Part shown: piece by piece, positions 11,614 to 23,188 of the stretch
How positions within the stretch are numbered: position 1 is the first letter of the stretch
Layout: every line of letters starts with the position of its first letter
Source: Pogonophryne albipinna
Lineage: Eukaryota; Chordata; Actinopteri; Perciformes; Artedidraconidae
Length of the DNA: 64,000 bases
Assembly: GCA_028583405.1 (NCBI GenBank)
Contig: CM053260.1
Coordinates: 11,740,660 to 11,804,659 of the forward strand
Direction: 5' to 3'
Translations under genes and position numbers: made by a program
Notes under the pieces: generated by a model
Seen by the model: only the letters and a program-made list of their open reading frames with translations
Database searches by the model: none
What the model was told of the DNA's origin: nothing

Positions 11614-11748
11614 CTGTGGATCGCTGAGGCGGGATGGATCTGGGTAGAGGTAGAACTTGATCCCATTTATGGCCCCTGGCAACGTAAGTCCACGCACAAG
11701 CAGTACCACCAGCATCAGGTATGGAAATGTGGCAGTAAAATACACTAC
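11614..11748 (-). CDS. SLC6 GABA-type transporter gene A, exon 6 (TM5)
   Basis: The minus-strand exon lies between acceptor tttccacag and donor gtatgaac. It is 135 nt in phase 0 at both ends. It reads [20 protein letters not shown] and then [19 protein letters not shown] and ends SDPQ. This is TM5 and the extracellular loop before TM6 in SLC6 GABA/betaine/taurine carriers. It joins STGK of exon 5 and VWMDAG of exon 7. Confidence 0.93.
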
Positions 11749-11852
11749 CTGTGGAAAGGTGAAAGTTAGTTTGTGGCTTTTAGGCAATGTCAAAATATGA
11801 AAGCCATTTACAAAACAGGTGTGTGGTCTGGGCTAATGTGCAACATGACGGA

Positions 11853-12634
11853 TAAAGCAAACAGATATTGTTCTAAACTGTATTAAAGTAAACAGGTATT
11901 ATCTTGAACTGTATTGAAGTGAACATGTATTATTTGGGACTGTTTTAAAGTAATCCTATATATATATATAACCCTTTTTACTTACACTCAATGACCCAGA
12001 TACCCTGACACACACACTTACACCTCCTGTCTCCAGCACACACACATACACTCACTGACCCAGATATCAGCACACACACACACACACACACACATACACT
12101 TTCCCCCCCACCAGCACATGCACATGTTCTTATTCAAGGTTCTTCCTGGGGCCAGTATAATCTCAAGCACCAATATATCTGTGTACAATGTTTGATTGTT
12201 TTGGGAAAGAATAGTTTGTGTGAAATCTTCCCTGGGAAAGTAAAGGAGTGAAGTTAGGTGGAAGATAAAAAGTGATTCTGACCTTGACTAGTTCCGAGGC
12301 TCTCACGCTTCACTTAGGAGTAAAATGGGATGGAAGAGCCGACCCACATCTCCGCCCCAAAAATGTCCATATATACTGTTGTTTATTCATGCAAAATGCC
12401 CCCCTTGTTTCTGACTGGCTGGTCCCGATACCTGTATCGCACAGCAGTACAGCTGGGAGCCCGGAGTACTCTGTAATTTGTATTGGTGTTTTTTACCATT
12501 AAAATCAGATTATTGTTATAACTTTTATGCCGGTGTTTTGAACTCCTTCTCTTATTAATCTGACCAGGCTCATCTAACGAACGGCGCGGAGCAGAGGTGG
12601 GCTTTAAGCCACCACTATTGTGTTTGCTTCAACA
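11853..12634 (+). repeat. 5' LTR of the retrovirus-like element
   Basis: It begins TAAAGCAAACAG, ends GCTTCAACA, and is 782 bp. It contains a TA run, a CA run, a TATA-like catatatactg near 12369 and a late attaaaatcag. Unusually, the LTR starts TA instead of TG, judged by the CGGA duplication and the end of homology. Confidence 0.85.
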
Positions 12635-12637
12635 ATC

Positions 12638-12657
12638 TGGTGACCTCCCGACGTGAT
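12638..12657 (+). other. Primer binding site, tRNA-Trp-like
   Basis: TGGTGACC, two extra bases (TC), then CCGACGTGAT, three bases after the LTR. The known vertebrate tRNA-Trp site reads the same without the extra TC, so this is a near match by recollection, not by alignment. Confidence 0.55.
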
Positions 12658-15600
12658 GAGTGCTGGTCTCTAGAAGGACCACCGACAGCCAGCGGACGAA
12701 TTTCTGTCCAGGGGAGGACACCCGGGACACCGTTGACAACTAAATCAGGACGTCCTACATAATACAAAGGTAAAACAGATACCTGTTGATTACCAAAATC
12801 TGTGATTTGGCTTTGCTACAACATTTTAGAGTTGTCAGTGGCGTTCTCAGTGTTCTTAGTCACGGTAAAAAATACAATACTTAAGAAAGTGTTTGTATAA
12901 GAGTCAGGTGTATATTCCTGGCCTATAGGACACTAAGTGTGTATAAGAGTCAGGTGTATATTCCTGGCCTATAGGACACTAAGTGTGTATAAGAGTCAGG
13001 TGTATATTCCTGGCCTATAGGACACTAAGGGTGTGTAAGAGTCTGGTATTGCATTCCAGTCCTTAGCTCACTAATAGCAAAGTCGGTGCTCAGAGTCCGG
13101 TTGGGCATTCCAGACCTGAGGCATCGAGTTATATTTGTGTAGAGTCAAGTAGAGCATTCTTGACCTAGCAAAGTGAACCAGTGAGGTCTCCGTGAGGTAG
13201 TCTAGTCCTGCACGGCTGACTCGCTGGGGAAATTCTGTAGACTATAGGCTGACAGAAAGCTGAAGGCGATATTATATGTGGGTATATCCAAGAGGAAATA
13301 CGCAAATTTCAAAATCAATTTGGAAGGACCGGATTTCACAAACTCTTGCTGTGTGGTTGATCTGAACAGCTAAACGTGACGATAAAGGATTTTTTTGGCT
13401 TGGGTTTAATCTCCATGTGAGGGTCACATCTCTAAAGAGAGGTGTCGAAGCGCTCTCAAAAGCCAGGATTATCTGTTGAAATAATACATCGCACAAAAAA
13501 GCTGGACAGAATGTATAAGGGAATAAACTCTGTGTCATTTTTTACGTCGAATCTGTGTAATAATTGAGAAAAGAGAGCATAGTGATAGGAGACAGTTTGC
13601 AGAGCTGAGAGCTTCATCAGACAGGGGAAGCTCATTTGTGGACAGCTGCTGCCCTCTGGTGGCGAACAAGGTGTAACAGTATTCTGTGTTGTGTCACGCT
13701 GGAAACTTTGAATTCAGACTGTGGGCACGTCTGAATTAACAGGACATTCAAATAAATAACAATAAGGACATTAAGAGTAACGACAAGATTTCTCCAGTGT
13801 ATTGATAAATACAAAGTGAACACAGACCAACCCAGTCAGATAAAAGATACGAAGTCAATCATGGAAGAAGTGAAAGATCGAGTGATCTGAAGTTGGAGTG
13901 AATACATTGAAAATAAATTCATCAATGTGTAATTTGAGGAAGTAGATATTGAAATAAATAAGAAACTATAATTTGTGTTTTTAGCCGTTTTTGTGGGACA
14001 CAGTTACGTCACTTTGTGGTTTTATGAGAGGTTTTGAGAACTGATTGGTACCATTGCATTACATTGTGAATTTCATGGTATTTGTCATGAACTAAGGATT
14101 GTACTTAATTATATTTCAAGAAAAAATTATATTACATACAGTAACGTTAAGGGAAAGTAAAAAGTGGTTATGTATGACAGGGGTGCTTATGCCCGCTTCG
14201 GTTTTCAATGTCCGCCATCACGTTAAAACCATGGTTAAAACGGAGGATTGGTGGCATTTTCAGTTCATTGCTTACTTCCACACGCCTTTTCCCCTCCTTG
14301 TCTCTTTCATGACTTTATTTAATGCATTAGAACGATTGTTATCGTAACTTTCCGTGTTTCTAGAAGTCAAGCTCACTGTTCACATTACGGAGTATATTTC
14401 CGGAACGGCCTTTCAAAATAAAAGCCACAGGCCGCTGTTCACCAGAGATGCCTTCACAATAAAACAGTAATTAGCTTAACAATATATTTAACTTATATTA
14501 CGTCGTTAAACATTGATTTTAATTCATTACAGTTTTCAAATACGGCGCGGATTGAATACAGTTATTTGTGTATTCTGTTACAACCTCACCATGCTTGTAA
14601 CACAACTTAGATAAACAATTTGAAAATGAATAGAATAACCAAGTAGATAAAAGATTAATCTGTGGTTAGGGAAAGTTTCCTTGTTTTGCCTATTAACTTA
14701 GAACTGAAGTAATAAAGAATAGGCAGACTACTATCATTAGTTTGTTTTAACATTCACCTGTTTCAGCATTCCTGACCTCAGCCGTTTTATTTTGTAACCC
14801 GTTGGGAGAGAGATTTAAATTGAGTTTTTCTCAGTAGCTGAATGGCTGTGATTACAGCAGCATTGGATAGCTGTGCACCACCTTTTGGGTTCTCTGAATC
14901 AGTGTGTTGGTGAAGAGTTGCTCACTGCAAACAGAAGAAGTGTGCAAAGAACGCATCTCTGAGGAGATATTGACATTATGCTTGTGCCTCGTTGTCAAGG
15001 CAACAGTGGTGTGAAGAGGTACTGCGGTTTTGGGGGGATTTCTGCTGTACAGAGGACAACGTGTGTCTGCCAAGTGATTCCTTCCCTCATCCCAATGCCA
15101 GGGAGTTTCCTTGGAGGCCACTGACCAGGGCCGGTCCTAGATTTTTTGGGGACCCTGCCACTGACTACAGCTGCATCACTGACTGTGCTCATTATGACAA
15201 GATCTTGAGACATGCTTGTCTCAGATGGTTCAGACTCTGAAGGAATGATGCAATGATTTTACAGCATAATTGTGCAAGAGTTTCCCAGGGGGTGGTGTAG
15301 AAACCTTAATGCTTAGTGTTTAGATAAGAGGCTGCTTGTTTAAATGATGGTCTGGAATACTGAAAAGAATAAAGTTTATTATTCTTGTTTAGCAAACAAG
15401 ACATCTGATTATTATGTCACACATAATAATCTTGACATAGAAACTAGCTATGGGTAAAACGTGTGGTTGTTATACCATTGTTATCATGAACAAAAGATAA
15501 ATAAGGAAATAGTAACTGCTTAAAGATGAACGGATTTCATATCCTAGAGAGGATTAGTTATTGTGAATACTCCACAAGGTATCTACTAATGTATCTTAAA

Positions 15601-17000
15601 GAACCAAATTTAAAGAAATAGAATTGAAGATAAATTAATATGAGTTATGAAATACATGGCAGAACTTTACAGATCCTAATAATGTTTTGACTCAAGATAA
15701 TAATTATATGCACAAGTTTCTGAAATAGATCTATTAGACATTTTAATATAGATTAGGTGTTAATAAACTGCAGTAGTAGTACTATAAGGAAGTGACATTT
15801 TTGGCTAACACATTTCAGGAAATGTGGGAAACAGCTGACTCAATGAAAAGTTAGAGATATCTTGAAAAGTATAGTTGTAATTGTGAATTAATTAATGATG
15901 GCGCTCCATATATGACAGATTTTTGTAGACAAAGGATATTGGCCTATGCTGAAATATCGAAGTCTCTGCAGAGCACACACATGGCCAAAAAGACTGAGAC
16001 CAACTGACCTTTGACCCTGACCGACAGTGTAACTTGAGAAGGCACTGTCAATGACTGACTCTGGGGCGAACCTGACCAAACTTGACTTTACAACCTGACA
16101 GTGTGAATGTGAGTGTATGTCTGCATGTGATCAGTGTAACTGCATGATTCTAAAACAATAACTAACCAAGCATGTTTTTGGACTAACATATTATTACCCG
16201 TTTCTAATCTACTTGATGATATTTTACTCCCACAGGAGGTGGCAGTTTGCAGAATGTGAAACTAAAACATGAAGATTCTGTTTCTTTTAGGACTGAAGGA
16301 TGGAGAGAAACACTTCATTTCACTGAAGTGTTTACTGTGGAAATGATGGATGTACATTTGGGAAAATGTTTGGTATTTTCTTATAATCCATGGTTACACA
16401 TGAGGTTCATGTGTAAAAAGGGGGAGTGTAAAATTCACAATGTACATTTTTCATTTAGGGACTGAAAGGAACCTGCTGCCCCAACTCGGATGTTCAATCT
16501 GACCATTGATTGACAGTTTTAGAATTGACCTGCTCCATATCTGGGGATAAGATACTGTTTGATGAATGTTGACATGTTTCTAATATTGATTGAGTTATAA
16601 CAGGCAACATAGATGCAGAATCAGTGGCCAAGGGGCTACTGTGAGTGATCTTGATAATATCTCAGCACTGACAGGTAAAAGCAGTATCACCAGGAAATCA
16701 TTCATTTTGTCAGCATCATGATTTTGGTTGTTTTTGAATCCATAACATTAGTGTGTTTCTTTACCAGAAACATTAGCAGTTCATATTATATTTAGATTTT
16801 AAATGGGATCTCAAGGATTTGATTTAAGAATAACACAGATGCTTGTCAGAAATTCAGAGCTATTGAAATATGTTATTTGGTTCACCTAGAGATGTTGGAG
16901 TTTTGTTTTGTTGCCACAGTCCAAGTATTAAGATTCTGAAGCTGCACTGGCAGATAGGAGGTCTACAATTAATTTAGAAAACCTGTTCACAGACGGCTGT
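12658..17000. other. LTR-element interior without recognisable genes
   Basis: Apart from the 46-bp repeat, this 4.3-kb stretch is AT-rich and full of stops in all frames, with no frame longer than about 90 codons. No gag, protease or reverse transcriptase motif was found by eye. Around 15128-15170 there is a patch (gggccggtcctag) like a degraded transposon end. Confidence 0.5.
12894..13040. repeat. 46-bp tandem repeat, 3 copies plus a partial
   Basis: The unit starting tgtataagagtcaggtgtat recurs at 12894, 12940 and 12986, with a degenerate fourth near 13032. It lies in the leader of the LTR element, just after the primer site. Confidence 0.9.
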
Positions 17001-17156
17001 TGTTTTAAGACACCCCACCAACAGGCTCCAAGCGGCCTACGCAGTGGTGGGTCAAACAGCTGAGGGCCCCGCAGCCCTGAGCGTAGGCTTGAGGGATTTG
17101 TATCAGATTTCTCCACACAGGTTGGTGACGCCAAAGAGGGACCCAGGAGGCCGACA

Positions 17157-17640
17157 CAGCGGAGTTCGTCTGGCTGAAGGTCATCAGGACAAAGTGGCTC
17201 AACCCCAGGCTCTCCGGCCCCGACCGAGTGACCCAGCGGATCTCTCATGCCGTCCGTCTAGGAGGAAAGGGGGACAGCTGGAGCCAGTGTGCGGCGGGGA
17301 AACCACCTGCTAGGACCGTGGACGACATCAGGACGGACGTGGCCCTCGACGAGGAGGTCGACTCGGAAGCAGCCATCAGCGGACTGGAGGAGCAGGATCG
17401 GGAGGACATCTCTCCAGCAGTCGACCCGGGAGGCGTCAACAGCGGACCGGAGACGGAGGATCGGGAAGACATCTCTCCAGCATCGACCCGGAAGCCGCCA
17501 TCAGCGGGCCGGAGGAGGAGGATCCAGAAGACATCTCTCTAGCAGGCAGCCCAGAAGCCGCCGTCAGCGGATCGGGGGGACAAAGACACGGCAAGCCAGG
17601 ACGGCACAGGGGACTACACTTTCCGCTGAAACAGGTTGAT
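17157..17640 (+). pseudogene. Retroviral pol (integrase C-terminal) remnant and repeat tail
   Basis: One plus frame reads AEFVWLKVIRTKWLNPRL, then RVTQRISHAVRLGGKGDSW, like the small C-terminal DNA-binding domain of retroviral integrases. It runs on into an acidic stretch with the repeat DREDISP at about 40-60 nt spacing. There is no catalytic core upstream. It is GC-rich compared with its surroundings. It is a broken, non-functional remnant and is described only as such. Confidence 0.5.
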
Positions 17641-18040
17641 ATAGCCGGTGTGGAGTTTGTTTTAATATCCCATTTTTGAGGAACTTTGTTTTTCCCATTT
17701 TTTGAGGAACTTTGTTTTAATATCCAATTTTTTGAGGAACTTTGTTTTAATATCCCATTTTTTGAGGGAGAAGCTGCCCCTTCCCCTTCGTACCAAATGC
17801 CCTTGTTGGCTTACGCGTCGGAGGAGGACGAGCACGATGACTCAGCCGACAAGGACACATTTTTTAACATATTTTGGTCTCCCTCCACTGTCATAAGAAG
17901 TTGTTATGGTGGACTGTTCCTAAAGGTTTAAATCCCAGCTTCTGATGGATTTATATAAATGTTGGGGAACAGACAGTAGAAAAGAATGACGGTGGTTGTG
18001 TTTCAAATGCTGTGTATAAGTTGATCTCTGAAGGTGAGAT

Positions 18041-18052
18041 CAAAAGAGGGGT
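18041..18052 (+). other. Polypurine tract of the LTR element
   Basis: caaaagaggggt lies immediately upstream of the 3' LTR, the expected plus-strand primer position. Confidence 0.65.
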
Positions 18053-18826
18053 TAAAGCAAACAGATATTGTTCTAAACTGTATCAAAGTAAACAGGTATT
18101 ATCTTGAACTGTATTGAAGTGAACATGTATTATTTGGGACTGTTTTAAAGTAATCCTATATATATAACCCTTTTTACTTACACTCAATGACCCAGATACC
18201 CTGACACACACACTTACACCTCCTGTCTCCAGCACACACACATACACTCACTGACCCAGATATCAGCACACACACACACACACACATACACTTTCCCCCC
18301 CACCAGCACATGCACATGTTCTTATTCAAGGTTCTTCCTGGGGCCAGTATAATCTCAAGCACCAATATATCTGTGTACAATGTTTGATTGTTTTGGGAAA
18401 GAATAGTTTGTGTGAAATCTTCCCTGGGAAAGTAAAGGAGTGAAGTTAGGTGGAAGATAAAAAGTGATTCTGACCTTGACTAGTTCCGAGGCTCTCACGC
18501 TTCACTTAGGAGTAAAATGGGATGGAAGAGCCGACCCACATCTCCGCCCCAAAAATGTCCATATATACTGTTGTTTATTCATGCAAAATGCCCCCCTTGT
18601 TTCTGACTGGCTGGTCCCGATACCTGTATCGCACAGCAGTAGAGCTGGGAGCCCGGAGTACTCTGTAATTTGTATTGGTGTTTTTTACCATTAAAATCAG
18701 ATTATTGTTATAACTTTTATGCCGGTGTTTTGAACTCCTTCTCTTATTAATCTGACCAGGCTCATCTAACGAACGGCGCGGAGCAGAGGTGGGCTTTAAG
18801 CCACCACTATTGTGTTTGCTTCAACA
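18053..18826 (+). repeat. 3' LTR of the retrovirus-like element
   Basis: 774 bp. It matches 11853-12634 except for shorter TA and CA runs and changes such as T to C near 18083 and C to G near 18642. The near identity shows a young insertion. Confidence 0.88.
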
Positions 18827-18946
18827 CGGACTCCGTGACATACTGTAGGTCCCCTGTGTAGATATGAAGCGCTCATTTAGGATCCATGCTATTGTTGACG
18901 GACATATATTTTGAGTCCCAAATAGTCCGAAAAATAGAGTGATTAA

Positions 18947-19265
18947 CACTAGAACCGCCAAGGGGTCAATTTTACCCGCAGCTGTTTTTTGATTGTATGT
19001 AACTTTTTTTCAATAAAATATTAAAGTCTCCCAGTCCGTGACTTTTCCTGAAAGTGTGTTATGTAGCACCCTCTGTTGTTAAAAATTATCAATATGAAGT
19101 CAGATTGAAAAAATCGCCAAGAAACGTATAAGTTTCATCCCTGTGCGATCAAAACTCACTATTCTGTATGATAAATAAAAGAACATTGTACCTTGAAAAT
19201 CAATAGCTGGTAAATGTGACCCGTTGGCGGTTTTAGGTATACAGCGACCTCTGGCGGTTCTAGTG
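18947..19265. mobile_element. piggyBac-like MITE
   Basis: The ends CACTAGAACCGCC and GGCGGTTCTAGTG are perfect inverted repeats flanked by TTAA on both sides (18943-18946 and 19266-19269), the piggyBac target. It is 319 bp with no coding capacity. Confidence 0.9.
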
Positions 19266-19269
19266 TTAA

Positions 19270-19699
19270 ATGTGACATTTTTATTGTGGAAAATAGTTAT
19301 TTAATATTAAATGTCTTATACATAAACGTAATCCACCCAACCAATCAAGGGATCATCCACTCATCATTCAGAGAATCGATGACAGAGCAGTTTCAATTGC
19401 GAAAGATAATCTTTGGCAAATTTCTTTGTAGTCATCTCCTCACTCTAGTATACCTCTTTTCCATTTTGATTTACTTGTTGTTCCGGGAAACATTTATGTT
19501 CAATCATTAACTTCTTAAGAGCACATCATGTTGTCAATATTTAATGAAATGGTAGTGAAAGCGGCAAAGTATACGGAAAAGTGGTATGATTGCACTTCCT
19601 GTCAAGAGGATAATTTGATCTAATGCATTGTCGTTAAACAGTTAAATAGTTGATGGTACTTTACATACAACATACAAAATGCTCAGTTCTTTGACATAC
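19270..19699. other. Gene A intron sequence, nothing recognised
   Basis: AT-rich intron between the piggyBac-like MITE and exon 5; no coding or repeat structure identified. Confidence 0.5.
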
Positions 19700-19832
19700 C
19701 TTCCCAGTTGACTTTACTCCTTTCCAGACACAAAAGTAACAGATGATCCAGGACAACAGAAGACACAGAGCCAGCTCCCATCGTATGTTGCCTAACTCAT
19801 GGACACTTCCTGTGATATTCAAAACTCTCTTC
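19700..19832 (-). CDS. SLC6 GABA-type transporter gene A, exon 5 (TM4)
   Basis: The minus-strand exon lies between acceptor atttgcag and donor gtatgtc, 133 nt. It starts with one base completing Glu, then [39 protein letters not shown], and KSTGK. This is the TM4 exon of the family. Asn in NITG is a possible glycosylation site at the end of extracellular loop 2. The intron to exon 4 is only 78 nt. Confidence 0.93.
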
Positions 19833-19910
19833 CTGCAAATAAAATGTTCAGTTGTAATTCAGAAACGTCAAGATGTTATTGCCATATTTGGATTTTGTTT
19901 TCTTACTCAC

Positions 19911-19998
19911 TCCCAAAACTCTCTCACTGGTGATGTAGAATTTGCAGCTACAGTCCAGTTCAAATAATCATCCTTTCGATCAAACTCCACACAGGTCT
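19911..19998 (-). CDS. SLC6 GABA-type transporter gene A, exon 4 (extracellular loop 2)
   Basis: The 88-nt minus-strand exon lies between acceptor ttgcaacag and donor gtgagt. It reads TCVEFDRKDDYLNWTVAANS and then TSPVREFWE. It carries the second Cys of the loop 2 disulphide and two N-glycosylation sequons (NWT, NST). This loop is poorly conserved in the family, while SPVxEFWE at its end is typical. Phases fit exons 3 and 5. Confidence 0.9.
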
Positions 19999-20638
19999 CT
20001 GTTGCAAATACAAACATCATCAAATGCTGCCTTGGTCAAAACCGTGGAATGGTAGACTTTTCCATATAGCCTAGTCTATCAATGAAGTAAATACATGTAC
20101 TAGACAGGTATGACCATTCAACACTATTTGTGGTCCTGAAGAAGACATTTTCTATGTTTCTAGTTTGGAAGCCAATCATGGTCCTGTGCGCAATTTACAG
20201 TGTAATAAGAAAATGTAAAGCTCCAGAACTCACTTAATGAGTATGGACTTTTCAGGGAAGTAAAGGATGTCTTGTGTAAGTGAAACATTTAAAAATAAAC
20301 ATTTTCCATGAGAGACCTGTCTGGTAGATACTTACTTACAAGTACTTAAGATTACATATATGTAACATAACGTGAATTGTATCACAAAGCCAGTCAGAGT
20401 TAAACTGGCACCTCAAGATTTTAAATGTTTCCAGTAGCTGACATTTAAACTTCAGATCCAAAACCTGTTGCTACAATGAGCCACAAATCAGATTCATCTC
20501 TCTAGAAAACAAAAGCAAGACACTAAACACAATAAACAGTGGAATAATCAGCAATTATTTTACTAAAGATCCATCATAATCCAGTTATTTGTTTAATTCA
20601 ATGCATTCTTTTCAGTCAGATCACATACCAGCACATAC

Positions 20639-20779
20639 CTGTGTTCCAGCTGTTTCTGCAACTGGCCCAGGGAAGCTCAGAGTTGAAAGAGGAGAAGAGA
20701 TAGAAGAAAGCCCATGCCAATATGATGATGTAATAGATGCTGGAGTATAAAACAACCACCTGATGGCCAATGCCCATAC
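20639..20779 (-). CDS. SLC6 GABA-type transporter gene A, exon 3 (TM3)
   Basis: The 141-nt minus-strand exon lies between acceptor tatggcag and donor gtatgtg. It reads [40 protein letters not shown], then RNSWNT. It contains TM3 with the substrate-site YY pair and the first Cys of the loop 2 disulphide. The paralogous exon of gene B (61904-62044) has the same length. Confidence 0.94.
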
Positions 20780-21902
20780 CTGCCATACACAAACAAAAAG
20801 CACAACAACAAATAGATAAACAAACAAACAAACAGAAAGACAAACAGCAAAGGTCTTTAAGTCACACGCTCAATTCTTGAAGGTAGGTAACGTTAAGACA
20901 AGACTAGTTTCAAAAATGATACACAAACAAATTATAAAGCGTAAAGATAATTTTAATTTCAATTCAAAGAAATCCAATTTATAACATAATATGAAATTAT
21001 ACTTATTCAAATATATAAAATAATGGAATGAAAAATAAAAAATATTGCAGTTAATACAGTACATTTACTATGTACAATAAACTACACATTTTACAGTGAT
21101 TAACTCACATTTAAAAAAAATATAAACCAACAAACAAGATTAATACAACATTTAATTAAATATTCTAATATTGTAATTTAAGGGTCACAGTCATAATGGG
21201 ATATATCAATGATTATATTGCCAACGGACACAATGTTATTCCAGAGAACATTCAGTGACGTAAAAGTTGTTTCTACTGTTGTAGATTTGCTAAAGATATG
21301 TGTACTTGACGGCTTTCTTACATAAGATAGATACACATCAACTTTTATAACTTGATGTGATTTATAACTTGACTCTTCATGTAATAGCTCACAAGAAGCA
21401 ATAATTAACTGACAAATGCCAGTAACAACTTTCCTGTGTAATCACTGAAGAGTCCTTTGCCAGGAATCTGTCATTCTTTAATGTCCAGGCTCTTGTCTTA
21501 GAGTGTTTTCCTTTAACTAACACGTCACATCGTTGTGATCACATGATTTTTAGAAATAGTGTGAGCACACCAAAGAAAATGTGCAAAACACAACATGTGA
21601 TAGAATGTACAGTCAGTAAGATCAATATCACTCCGGGCTTCACGTCGGACCGAACCACGCCCCTTAGCTGTGATACAATGAGCATATAGTACGGCCTGAA
21701 GTGAGCTATTGCTTTTATAAAACGGTTACCAAGTGTGGCAATATGAAAGAAAAATACACACTCTAATTTAAATAGTTTTTATTAGTAAATAATGATGTTC
21801 AAAATAAAATAGTCCCTCCGTTGCCTTCTGCACGAAACATAGTGCGAGGTGGTTGCTATGCAACAACACTAACAGCTAGCGAACATGACAGAGAGCGTTG
21901 AT
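20780..21902. other. Gene A intron 2, proximal part, nothing recognised
   Basis: An AT-rich stretch up to the hAT element. No coding sequence or clear repeat ends were found. Confidence 0.45.
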
Positions 21903-22589
21903 TAGTGATGGGCATTTAGATTCCCTTCGGGGACACGAATCTTTTGATTCAGTTCACTTTAAAGATTCGTTCACTGATTCGTTCACCGGTTCGCGAACGA
22001 CTTCTGGTGATTTGCCCGTTCGCGAACGATTCGTCTTTGTACTTAATTTGTTCAGTGAGTCTTCACTACTGCCGAAGTCCGTACAAGAAGTTTGCTGGCG
22101 TAAAATGTATGATATTAAAACACATTTTACACCTCACCTTGTTGCCCCATAAATTATGCTCTGGGAATAGGCTACATATTATTTAAGAAATATAATTGGC
22201 CATTGTTAAATCTCATAAATGTGTGCCTGACTATACAATGTATTACAGCAGGCTAGCACGTTATACTTTCAAACCCATGCACGTACTATGTGGCCTAACT
22301 TAAATCCCAAAGCATTAAACTCCATTTGGCCGAGTTCAAAGTGAATAAAAAAATATATCCTCTACATCGGTGACAATTTATTCATATTCTATGTAGGCCT
22401 ACCCATCTATGTTTACCTTTAGCTAGCGGCTAAGCTAGTGGGACGCTACGGAGCCCAGCTATCCGCCCTCTGAAGCTTTTAGGGCCGACAGGGGGAGGAG
22501 AATACAATGCTGTGTGTATTTATCGCTAAGCTAGCAGCTAAGCTAGCTGGACGCTACGGAGCCCAGCTATCCGCCCTCTGAAGCTTTTA

Positions 22590-23188
22590 CGGCCCGTCCA
22601 CACAGCGGCGTGCGTTGAAGCTTCCAACGCTTCTGCCCATTCACTTTGAATGGGGTGACGTCACTTTTAGCCGAACTGCATTTTGGGAAGCGACGTGGAG
22701 CGTTGCTGGCGTTGCTGGCTTCAAAAGTTGAGCAATGTTCAACTTTTGACGCCTCGACGGAGGCGTCAGCCAATGAAATCCCGTTTATGCAAATCTGCCA
22801 GTACAAGCGCTAGCCAATCAAACGCGTGTATGCTGGGAGAGACTACGCAGGTCATTTCCTCATATTCAATTTTTTTTAGGGAAAATTCATTATAGCGGTA
22901 GTGAATCACCCGGTGCTGTATGATCAGTCTCTGTTCATCTACCGGGATACAAACCGGAGGAGCGAGGCATGGAGGGAGGTGGCAGAGACAGTGGATGAAA
23001 CTGGTAGGTTTTCGCCTGTTTGGGGATTTTATATCCAGTTTACTTCGTTTTAACATTGCTATTGCTTTGTATGTCGGGGGCGGGAGATTCATGTGATTGG
23101 TTGTTGGTCGCGTAGCTCGCAAAAAATCCCCAAGCTTCAGATACGCCCACCTCCAAGCGTCAACGCACGCTGCTGTGTGGACGCTCCG
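22590..23188 (+). mobile_element. PIF/Harbinger-like element in the satellite
   Basis: The inverted ends CGGCCCGTCCACACAGCGGC and GCTGCTGTGTGGACGCTCCG are flanked by TTA (22587-22589, 23189-23191). The insertion splits the satellite motif gaagcttttagggcc. It is 599 bp and keeps one exon-like piece of a MADF/Myb-like gene. Confidence 0.85.
22880..23003 (+). pseudogene. MADF/Myb-like DNA-binding domain remnant
   Basis: The plus frame reads HPVLYDQSLFIYRDTNRRSE and then AWREVAETVDET before a possible donor gtaggt at 23004. The pattern LYD, YRD, AW..VA is that of the MADF domain, the second protein of PIF/Harbinger transposons. Only the N-terminal part is left, without a start codon. Confidence 0.6.

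Larger units (their letters stand above)
11853..18826 (+). mobile_element. Endogenous-retrovirus-like LTR element, largely non-coding
   Basis: Two LTRs (11853-12634 and 18053-18826) differ by about two substitutions plus length changes in TA and CA runs. The 4-bp CGGA is duplicated at 11849-11852 and 18827-18830. A primer site resembling the 3' end of tRNA-Trp lies just inside the left LTR, and a polypurine tract precedes the right LTR. The 5.4-kb interior has no frame above about 116 codons. Only an integrase C-terminal remnant near 17.16-17.34 kb is recognisable. It looks like a non-autonomous element moved recently by another element's enzymes. It enlarges gene A intron 5. Confidence 0.85.
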
